DNA of 21,199 bases from a virus. Below the pieces are notes generated by a model, which was given only the letters and a program-made list of their open reading frames with translations, made no database searches and was not told the DNA's origin. The translations under genes and the position numbers were made by a program. Positions 15,311-20,927 of the stretch are shown in pieces (position 1 is the stretch's first letter; each line of letters begins with the position of its first letter). The stretch spans positions 1 to 21,199 of the IMG/VR virus record IMGVR_UViG_3300031339_001105; one strand, written 5' to 3'.

Positions 15311-15973
15311 ATGGCTACCTACAGCAAAACGCAGTGGTTTTATGAGACCGACCACGAGACACGCGGACCGGTGAGCACCGAAGAACTGAAGGAGCGGATT
15401 TGCAGCGGCAAACTGCGACCGCACCACCAGATCAAGAGCGACCGCCGCACCGGCGGGAAATGGGTCGCGATGGAACGCTTCCCGCAGCTAAAGCATCTGT
15501 TTTTGGCAGCGCAGCGGGCCCGCCACGAGGAGCGAGCCAAACGGGCCGTTGAGAAGCGTTCGGCACCGCGGGCAGTCCCGGCCCCGCCGCCGGCCCCGCC
15601 CAAAGCCCCGTTGACGCGTCCCGCGGCGTCCGAGCTAATCACCGAGCCCGCCCAGGCGATCGCCACGCCGCACCCGCCGGAGCACGCGTCTCCCGCGCCC
15701 CAGTCCACCCCGGCCTTTCAGCCGGCACCGAACCACGTCGTGAATGTTCACGTCGGGCACAGCAGCCGGGACAGCAACACCGCCGCGGTGCTCTTGAACG
15801 CCTTCTTGTGGCCCGGGCTGGGTCATTTCGCCCAGGGCCGACCACTAGCCGGCTTCTTTTGGGGGACCGCCTTCTTGGTTTCGCTCGTGTCGATTTTCTT
15901 TCTGATAGGCGTTTTTTTGGCCCCGTTGACCTACATCCTGGCTCTCACCGACGCGGCCAGCTATCGCGGCTAG
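15311..15973 (+). CDS. GYF_2-domain membrane protein with C-terminal TM2-like region
   Basis: A 220-residue protein; I choose ATG 15311 because ACGGAGAAA lies just upstream and the longer frame from 15245 begins inside a possible promoter. Residues 9-65 match the GYF_2 pattern: WFYETDHETRGPVSTEEL, then G.L.P...I and GKWVAMERFPQLKHLF. Residues 86-142 are a Pro/Ala-rich spacer. Residues 158-218 are hydrophobic, with NAFLWPGLGHFAQGRPLAGFF and two membrane spans, like TM2-type regions. GYF_2 domains bind Pro-rich partners and are especially common in planctomycetes. A cytoplasmic adaptor anchored in the host membrane is plausible. It is unusual in a phage tail/glycan region and may be host-derived. 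Confidence 0.78.
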   Translation: MATYSKTQWFYETDHETRGPVSTEELKERICSGKLRPHHQIKSDRRTGGKWVAMERFPQLKHLFLAAQRARHEERAKRAVEKRSAPRAVPAPPPAPPKAPLTRPAASELITEPAQAIATPHPPEHASPAPQSTPAFQPAPNHVVNVHVGHSSRDSNTAAVLLNAFLWPGLGHFAQGRPLAGFFWGTAFLVSLVSIFFLIGVFLAPLTYILALTDAASYRG

Positions 15974-16048
15974 TCGACCTAAACCGATCCATCACAAGGG
16001 ATTGCGGACCCCAACCACGAGCCAAGCCAACCGCAATGGCGGGTCGTG

Positions 16049-16186
16049 ATGCATGCGGGCACCATTGAGGCAGCCCGCCGGTTTGCGGGCCAGAAGCCAG
16101 GGGTCAGGATTTACGGAAAGACGCGGATGCTACCAGACGGCACCCGGACCTGGGTGCGATTCGCCAAGCAGGGGGCCAAAAGCTAA
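16049..16186 (+). CDS. Possible 45-residue basic small protein
   Basis: ATG 16049 to TAA 16184-16186 encodes a basic peptide with IEAARRFAGQKPGVRIYGKT and RTWVRFAKQGAKS, a plausible helix followed by two strands. There is no strong ribosome binding site, and GTG 16046 is an alternative start. It fills most of the gap between the GYF_2 gene and the terminator. The sequence looks protein-like rather than random, but no family is recognised. Confidence 0.4.
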   Translation: MHAGTIEAARRFAGQKPGVRIYGKTRMLPDGTRTWVRFAKQGAKS

Positions 16187-16213
16187 AATCACGGGTTCGT
16201 TTCTTCGTTGCAG

Positions 16214-16254
16214 GCCCGGTCGCCCGTCAAAAGGCGGCCGGGCTTTGGTTGTTT
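16214..16254 (+). terminator. Rho-independent terminator
   Basis: An 11-pair stem pairs GCCCGGTCGCC (16214-16224) with GGCGGCCGGGC (16233-16243), with a single G-T pair and an eight-base loop containing AAAA. A T-rich run TTTGGTTGTTT follows. It is the strongest terminator in the window and marks the end of the preceding transcription unit. Confidence 0.75.
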
Positions 16255-16277
16255 CGCACCGGGAAAACCGATAAAAC
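16249..16277 (+). promoter_or_regulatory. Weak candidate promoter for the glycan cassette
   Basis: TTGTTT (16249-16254) and TAAAAC (16272-16277) are 17 bases apart, matching sigma70 boxes at 3/6 and 4/6. It is placed just after the terminator and 33 bases before the cupin start, in the locally most AT-rich spot (GATAAAACTAA). Its position is better evidence than its match. Confidence 0.3.
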
Positions 16278-16309
16278 TAAGCGATCGACCACCGCCGCGA
16301 GGAGCCGCC

Positions 16310-16813
16310 ATGCCATTTTTTTTTTGTCGAGCCGACGAGCAGAGCAGACCAGATCAACCCGAGCTGAAAGTTTGGGGTAAAACTTGGCCCGTGATTACGA
16401 GCACAATCTACAGCCGGATCATGCTGATAACCCGGGCCGGCGGCTTTTGCTCGCTGCACTACCACCGCGAGCGGGCAAACCGATTCTCCGTTGAGAGCGG
16501 CGCGATTTACGTGTTTCAGCACACGGCCGCCCAGGCGGTCGCAAAGGTTTTAAACCCGGGCGACCAGCTCACGGTGCTCCCCATGACCCTCCATTCGTTC
16601 GGGGTTTTGAAGAGCGGAATCGTCATTGAAGAGTACGTCCCACCCGGCGGCCTATCGGGCCCGCCCGTCCGAATCGACGATATCCAGCGGCTTAGCCAGG
16701 GCAGTAAAATCGAGCCCTTAGTAACTGGGCTCTTTTGTCAGGACGTGATCAAGCACCAGCGGACGGAATGCGAAGTGGCAATTCAGGCATTCTGCCAGGA
16801 GCACGCCCGATGA
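16310..16813 (+). CDS. Cupin protein, probable sugar isomerase/epimerase-like
   Basis: A 167-residue protein from ATG 16310 with a GAGGAG ribosome binding site. Residues 36-110 form a single cupin: metal-ligand pattern FCSLHYHRERANRFSVESG (H50, H52, E62), then LNPGDQLTVLPMTLHSF (H95) and GIVIEEYVPP. This H-x-H...E...H set is that of metal-binding cupins such as phosphomannose isomerase-type and D-lyxose isomerase-like enzymes. A run of ten T bases (16316-16325) encodes FFF just after the start and could slip. Its stop overlaps the next ATG, tying it to glycosyltransferases and suggesting sugar-nucleotide supply. The exact substrate is not readable. Confidence 0.72.
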   Translation: MPFFFCRADEQSRPDQPELKVWGKTWPVITSTIYSRIMLITRAGGFCSLHYHRERANRFSVESGAIYVFQHTAAQAVAKVLNPGDQLTVLPMTLHSFGVLKSGIVIEEYVPPGGLSGPPVRIDDIQRLSQGSKIEPLVTGLFCQDVIKHQRTECEVAIQAFCQEHAR

Positions 16814-17661
16814 GCAGCCTCCCCGATTTGACCGCGGTCGTGGCCGTCGACGAAAAAACCCTGCCGCAAATCCAGGTCAGCAGTTGGACCTGGGCCCGCC
16901 ACCGCCCCCATCTATTCGCCCGGCCCTGGATTGTCATCTATGACAGGCGAGCGTTCAGCGGCTTGGAGCTTCGGCAAGCTCTGTGCAGCACACCGCTCGC
17001 GGACGCCAAAGTCAACGCGCTACCTTGGCCACCGAAAGAACCGGTCGGCGGCTACGCTTCGCAGCGCGAGCGGATGCTAACCGGGTTCGTTTACGCCCCG
17101 CTTCGAGTCGACACGGCTTGGTGGATGAAGATTGATACCGACGCCCTGGCCCTCGAGTACCGCGAGACCTCGTCTTGGGCGCCGCCCGATTGGTTCCAGC
17201 CGCAACCGACGAGCTCACCAGCCACAAACGGCCTTTACGATCACCGCTACCACGCGTGGATCGCCAGCCCTTGGGGCTACACCAAGCCAGCTAACCAGAT
17301 GGACCAGCTCGACACGTGGGGCGACCACGTCCCCGGGCTCCAGGAGCACCCCCGGCTTGATTTGCCATTCGATCGCGACGGCCGGCGTTGCCGGCACCCG
17401 CGGATGGCCAGTTGGGTCAGCTTCTACCGCACCGATTGGAGCTGCTTCGCCGCCCGGCTCGCGTGGGATTCGGTCGGGCCATGGCGGATACCAGTCCCGA
17501 GTCAGGACGGCTACCATTTCTACGTCGCACAACGCCGCGGCGACAATTACCTGCGGGCGAACCAAAAACGCCGCGGATGGACCAATTGCCCCAGGTTTGC
17601 CAACCTTCAACAGCGGGCCGCCGAGGTCCTCCCACCGCTAGACAGCAGCAATGCCAGATAG
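16810..17661 (+). CDS. GT-A-like glycosyltransferase
   Basis: A 283-residue protein from ATG 16810, overlapping the cupin stop as ATGA. The N-terminal strand LTAVVAVDEKTL and RPWIVIYDRRAFS fit the nucleotide-sugar binding half of a GT-A fold. Residues 103-113 read AWWMKIDTDAL, a hydrophobic strand ending in a D-T-D motif (D109, D111), the place of the metal-binding DxD. Later, RMASWVSFYRTDW and SQDGYHFYVAQRRG resemble acceptor-side segments. The family is not assigned. The flanking cupin, GT8-like and FkbM genes support a role in building or attaching a glycan. Confidence 0.68.
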   Translation: MSSLPDLTAVVAVDEKTLPQIQVSSWTWARHRPHLFARPWIVIYDRRAFSGLELRQALCSTPLADAKVNALPWPPKEPVGGYASQRERMLTGFVYAPLRVDTAWWMKIDTDALALEYRETSSWAPPDWFQPQPTSSPATNGLYDHRYHAWIASPWGYTKPANQMDQLDTWGDHVPGLQEHPRLDLPFDRDGRRCRHPRMASWVSFYRTDWSCFAARLAWDSVGPWRIPVPSQDGYHFYVAQRRGDNYLRANQKRRGWTNCPRFANLQQRAAEVLPPLDSSNAR

Positions 17662-17681
17662 GGCAGATAGGACGGATCCCC

Positions 17682-19367
17682 ATGACCAGCAAACGCGGCG
17701 TCAATTACATGCTCGTCGGCGCCAAGCACGGCGTCCAGTTGACCGTTTCGGTTTTCAGTTTACGGCGGGTTTACGCCGGGCCCATTTGCCTGATCATCGG
17801 CAACGATGAGGCGGAGACCGTCGCCGAACGACTCCTTGCAGAGCCAGCGGCCCAACCGATCCAGCAGGTCCGATGGGACGCCCCGGTGCGAGGCGGCAAG
17901 GGATTGCAGCACTGCAATAAGACCACCATCCTGGACCATACCCCGTTCGACGAATTCATCTTTTTGGATTGCGACACGCTACCGACCGGGCCGATCGATA
18001 AGCTCTTCCCGATTGAAGGCACCGAGCAAGTCGTGCTTAGCCAGTTCGCCAATTGGACCAGCCAGCTGCCGAAAATCAAACGCCGCACCGAGCAATATCG
18101 CGAAATGCTACCGGGCCTCGTAGCCATGAGTCACGGCAACCGCTACCCGGCGATCAATACGGGCACGTTCGGCATGAGCCGCGCGAGTACCGCGTTCGTC
18201 AGCCGTTGGCGGGAGCTCAGCGAAGCCCGGCCGGTGTTCATGTGCGACGAGCTAATCGCACAGCTGATCTTCCACGAGTACCCGCACACGGTCCTCGACG
18301 AGCGGTGGAATTGCGTCGCGGCTGACACCATCGTCCAGGGGGAATTCGCGGCGGCCAGCCGATCAGTCTATCGCGGGCAGATGCTGGAAATTGTAACGCG
18401 AGCGGGCCGGCGGTTGACCTGTACCCCAAATCACCCGGTATTTACCACGGGTGGATTCGTCCCGGCAAGCAAGTTGCACATAGGACAAAAGCTCGTCGCC
18501 CATCAAGGTGAGGTCGATTACACGCGACTTGGCGTGGCCGACCGCTATCACGTACAGCACCGTCCAGCCACAGCCGAGCAGGTCTTTCAAACGTTCCAGG
18601 CGCGTGCGGCAACCGACCCGTCTCTGCGAAAATTCCACCGCCCCACAGCGTTCGACCTCCACGGCGACGGGAAGGCCGTCCAAGGCGAGATCGAGATTAT
18701 ATGGGCCGACCGGCAACTGGCGAACGATACCATAACCAGCGGTTTCCAAAAACACCGCGATTCGATCTTCCGCGGGGGAAACGAGCAATTGTTTCCGGAA
18801 GCAAGTAATAGCGCGTCGGTGCTTGGAGCGAGCGGTGTCCCGCATTCCGCGCCGCGCGGTCACCGCCGAGGCGGTCAGTTCTTGCCGTTCGCTGCTCGAG
18901 AGCAAACCATGCCGCGTGAGAGCGGCGGCGCGGCGGTCGCGGAGCACAACGCCGCGCGATCGAAATTCGGCCGCCAGTCGTCCATCGGCGCAACCGACCT
19001 CCTTTGCCAGCGATTGCAAACCCTCGCCAGCCAAGTAACGACAGACGAGATTGTCGCAATTTTCGATCAGACGTGCTCGTCGGGGCATGTTTACGATTTC
19101 CATTCAAGAGACGGCGCCATAGTAGCAAATAGCATATACACTAGCAACTGTAGCCCGATTTATTCGGCCGACCGCTACGGCCCCGAGCATGCGAATTTGG
19201 ACGAAGTCCGGATTTGGCACGGCCACGGCTGGAAGTTTATCAAGCACCCCAACGGCCGAGCGATTTGGATGCCCGTCTACCAGGACGCGGTCCGCGAGAA
19301 TTTCGCGGGGTTGGCCGATTGGACGCCCGGGCGGGACAAGAAGCTGCGGCGATTTTTGGACCAGTAA
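17682..19367 (+). CDS. GT8-like glycosyltransferase precursor interrupted by an intein
   Basis: The precursor has 561 residues; ATG 17682 has AGGACGGA upstream, and earlier in-frame codons overlap the previous gene. The N-extein is residues 1-210: VNYMLVGAKHGVQLTVSVFSL, HCNKTTILDHTPFDEFIFLDCDTLP (DxD at D96/D98), AINTGTFGMSR and CDELIAQLIFHEYP. The intein is residues 211-489. The C-extein is residues 490-561, beginning CSPIYSADRYGPEHANLDEV and continuing IWHGHGWKF. The spliced enzyme would be about 282 residues, a normal size for a compact GT8-like GT-A enzyme. The insertion lies at LDERWN/C, next to the conserved C-terminal substrate-site motif. The sugar and acceptor are unknown. Confidence 0.82.
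   Translation: MTSKRGVNYMLVGAKHGVQLTVSVFSLRRVYAGPICLIIGNDEAETVAERLLAEPAAQPIQQVRWDAPVRGGKGLQHCNKTTILDHTPFDEFIFLDCDTLPTGPIDKLFPIEGTEQVVLSQFANWTSQLPKIKRRTEQYREMLPGLVAMSHGNRYPAINTGTFGMSRASTAFVSRWRELSEARPVFMCDELIAQLIFHEYPHTVLDERWNCVAADTIVQGEFAAASRSVYRGQMLEIVTRAGRRLTCTPNHPVFTTGGFVPASKLHIGQKLVAHQGEVDYTRLGVADRYHVQHRPATAEQVFQTFQARAATDPSLRKFHRPTAFDLHGDGKAVQGEIEIIWADRQLANDTITSGFQKHRDSIFRGGNEQLFPEASNSASVLGASGVPHSAPRGHRRGGQFLPFAAREQTMPRESGGAAVAEHNAARSKFGRQSSIGATDLLCQRLQTLASQVTTDEIVAIFDQTCSSGHVYDFHSRDGAIVANSIYTSNCSPIYSADRYGPEHANLDEVRIWHGHGWKFIKHPNGRAIWMPVYQDAVRENFAGLADWTPGRDKKLRRFLDQ
18363..19103 (-). CDS. Antisense HTH plus PD-(D/E)XK (Vsr/DUF559-like) putative homing endonuclease nested in the intein
   Basis: Up to 246 residues, read from 19103 (or from ATG 19088, which has GGAA nine bases upstream) to TGA at 18365-18363. 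Residues 15-57 look like a helix-turn-helix (NLVCRYLAGEGLQSLAKEVG...GRLAAEFRSRGV). Residues 65-100 are a linker (SSERQELTASAVTARRGM). Residues 109-185 match the Vsr/DUF559 nuclease core: SPAEDRIAVFLETAGYG, then QLPVGPYNLDLALDG (D138), VAVEVE (E149), a helix with R and GWTVLYVIAV. The C-terminal part has YRVIWGTG. Such proteins act as homing endonucleases (I-Bth0305I-like family). This gene lies entirely within the intein, in the same triplet register as the sense codons, a register where shadow ORFs are common; the domain-like content and absence of CTA/TTA leucine codons in the sense frame argue against a shadow. Confidence 0.8.
   Translation of the reverse strand: MEIVNMPRRARLIENCDNLVCRYLAGEGLQSLAKEVGCADGRLAAEFRSRGVVLRDRRAAALTRHGLLSSSERQELTASAVTARRGMRDTARSKHRRAITCFRKQLLVSPAEDRIAVFLETAGYGIVRQLPVGPYNLDLALDGLPVAVEVERCGAVEFSQRRVGCRTRLERLKDLLGCGWTVLYVIAVGHAKSRVIDLTLMGDELLSYVQLACRDESTRGKYRVIWGTGQPPARSRYNFQHLPAID
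19119..19147 (-). promoter_or_regulatory. Candidate promoter for the antisense endonuclease
   Basis: On the minus strand, TTGCTA (19147-19142) and TACTAT (19124-19119) are 17 bases apart, each a 4/6 match to sigma70 boxes. Transcription would start near 19112, 24 bases before ATG 19088. The site overlaps the intein's C-terminal block, where the sense strand uses unusually AT-rich codons (ATA, GTA, GCA, AAT, ATA). It is pattern evidence only. Confidence 0.4.
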
Positions 19368-19387
19368 GAAAGCGAGGGCAAACCGGC

Positions 19388-20149
19388 ATGGCAGCGTTAA
19401 ACGGGGTCCGACAGTGCGCCCGGATGATAGCCGACAAGCCGACATTCGTCGTTTTGGCCGGGTGCGGCCGCGGCGAAGAAATCCCGGTCATGCGGCGGGT
19501 TTGGCGGGGCTGCAAGATCGTCGGCATCGAGCCGTTGAACGAGCATTGGCGGGTGATGGGCCACAACGAGTGCGAGCCCGACGTCTTCATTCGCGGCGCC
19601 GTTTGGCACACCAGCGGCGAAACGCTCAACTTTCAGCTGAACTACGAACCGGACCAGCGGGCGACGATTTACCGGCTACCGATCGAGCTGCCAGGAGCGA
19701 TCACACGCGAAATCCGCACCGTCACGTTGGACGAGGTCGTCGAGCGACACGGCCCGCTACCACCCGAGACCTCCATCCTGTGGATGGACATCGAAGGCGG
19801 CGAGTTCGAAGCCCTGCGGGCCAGCCAAACGATCGCCGACGCCGCGTTTCGGTGGATCAACCTAGAGGTCAGCTTTACGCCGGCACGGATCGCACCGCCG
19901 TGGTTCCACACGATCGAAGTACTGCAGACCTCCGGCTACCGGCTATTCGGGATCCACAGCGTCAGCAAATCCGGCCGCCAGTGCGACGCGGTATTTTTGC
20001 GCGCGACCGAATGGGAAGCACGCAACCGCGACACAACCGACCGCAGCGTCCGCCGCAAGCTCGAACGGTTGGCAGCCGGCCGCGGCCGTGTCCAGGGCAC
20101 CTACCGACACCCCGAGGATGACCCAGATGACGAATCCGCCGATCAATAG
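19388..20149 (+). CDS. FkbM-like SAM-dependent methyltransferase
   Basis: A 253-residue protein; ATG 19388 has GAGGG nearby (19374-19378), while the longer frame overlaps the glycosyltransferase gene. Residues 19-31 read TFVVLAGCGRGEE, the glycine-rich SAM-binding motif I, followed by CKIVGIEPLNEHW (motif II acidic residue). Residues 110-143 carry TVTLDEVVERHG and SILWMDIEGGEFEAL, the FkbM signature (LK.DIEG.E). The last third has RWINLEVSFTP and GYRLFGIHSV. FkbM enzymes O-methylate sugars or polyketides; next to glycosyltransferases, glycan methylation is the likely task. It overlaps the next gene by 23 bases. Confidence 0.82.
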   Translation: MAALNGVRQCARMIADKPTFVVLAGCGRGEEIPVMRRVWRGCKIVGIEPLNEHWRVMGHNECEPDVFIRGAVWHTSGETLNFQLNYEPDQRATIYRLPIELPGAITREIRTVTLDEVVERHGPLPPETSILWMDIEGGEFEALRASQTIADAAFRWINLEVSFTPARIAPPWFHTIEVLQTSGYRLFGIHSVSKSGRQCDAVFLRATEWEARNRDTTDRSVRRKLERLAAGRGRVQGTYRHPEDDPDDESADQ

Positions 20150-20927
20150 ATGCCGGTCGATCGAGGTCGTCGCCCACGTCTACGATCCCCCGGGGCTCGA
20201 CATCTACCGCCACCACATGCGGCAGCAGTTCTACAGTTTTTGCCACCACCGGCCAACCGCCAACCTGCTCTACACCGTGATGACCGAGCCCTGCTGCGTG
20301 CTACCTTTCAGCGACCGACTCTTCGCCATTTGGCAAGGCACCGGCAAGCCGGCCGGGATTCGGTTTCAAGTTATCGGTCTGCGGCACGCGGAGCTCTTCC
20401 GGCGGGCGATCGGCCGCAACCAACGGGCCACCCAAACCGAGGCCGACGTGATTCTGTTCGGCGACGCCGACGTCTACTTTGCGGATAGAGCCATCGATTC
20501 GATTTGCCAAGAGACCGACCGCCGAACCCCGCTGCGATACCCAGACGGTTGGTTTTGCCAGAAGCACCCGGCAATGGGCGACGAATGGCTCGAAGAGCTA
20601 CGGCAGCGCGAATTCCCGCGGCCGATCGATACCCGGCAATTCAAATATAAACCGCTCGGTCGGGTCGCCGTCGGCTCATGCCAGATTGTAGGACACGACG
20701 TTGCCCGCGACCGCGGCTATTTGGATGGCACTAGTTGGGTCGACCCGGTGGATCCCACGCCGGGCTGGCGACAGACGGCGTGCGACCGGGCATTTCGTAA
20801 GCGATTCGGGCGACTTGGGGAACCGATATCGATCCCAAATTTGTACCATTTGCGGCATTCCCAAGAGGGCCGCGATCGCGACCAGCACGGAAATTTACTT
20901 TCATGGTACGCCAAACGACGACTTTAG
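20127..20927 (+). CDS. GT-A-like glycosyltransferase
   Basis: A 266-residue protein. I choose ATG 20127 because CGAGGA lies seven bases upstream (20114-20119); ATG 20118 is an alternative. The first strand is IEVVAHVYDPPGLDIYRHH; the region TQTEADVILFGDADVYFADRAID (about residues 103-125) contains the DxD motif (D113, D115). The segment RVAVGSCQIVGHDVARDRGYLDG is typical of GT acceptor loops, and near the end SIPNLYHLRHSQEGR resembles the closing His motif of galactosyltransferase-C-like enzymes. The start lies inside the FkbM gene, so the two are coupled. Substrate is not predictable. Confidence 0.75.
   Translation: MTNPPINRCRSIEVVAHVYDPPGLDIYRHHMRQQFYSFCHHRPTANLLYTVMTEPCCVLPFSDRLFAIWQGTGKPAGIRFQVIGLRHAELFRRAIGRNQRATQTEADVILFGDADVYFADRAIDSICQETDRRTPLRYPDGWFCQKHPAMGDEWLEELRQREFPRPIDTRQFKYKPLGRVAVGSCQIVGHDVARDRGYLDGTSWVDPVDPTPGWRQTACDRAFRKRFGRLGEPISIPNLYHLRHSQEGRDRDQHGNLLSWYAKRRL

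Larger units (their letters stand above)
15974..16309. other. 336-base gap: small ORF, terminator, possible promoter
   Basis: This stretch holds a possible 45-codon ORF (16049-16186), a strong terminator hairpin (16214-16254) and a weak promoter-like pair before the cupin gene. No tRNA-like fold or attachment-site duplication was seen. It appears to be the boundary between two transcription units. Confidence 0.6.
18312..19148 (+). mobile_element. Intein (279 residues) without a sense-strand endonuclease
   Basis: The intein starts at Cys (codon 18312) and ends at Asn (19146-19148), with Cys+1 at 19149. Block A is CVAADTIVQGEF; block B has TPNH (residues 38-41) within RLTCTPNHPVFTTGGFVPAS; the LHIGQKLV strand follows. 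The middle has FDLHGDGKAVQGEIEIIWAD, a segment I recognise from phage inteins of this type. Block F is GHVYDFHSRDGAIVAN and block G is SIYTSN|C. The penultimate residue is Ser instead of the usual His, which may slow Asn cyclisation but is tolerated in some inteins. No LAGLIDADG or HNH motif is in the sense frame. The opposite strand encodes an endonuclease-like protein over the same DNA. Confidence 0.9.

Noticed and set aside
16053-16274. A 73-residue ORF across the terminator
   Set aside because: It runs through the terminator hairpin and lacks a ribosome binding site; the 16049-16186 frame is more protein-like.
17388-17681. N-terminal extension of the intein-containing glycosyltransferase
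   Set aside because: These codons overlap the previous glycosyltransferase in another frame and read as Arg/Pro-rich shadow; ATG 17682 has a ribosome binding site and starts the first fold strand.
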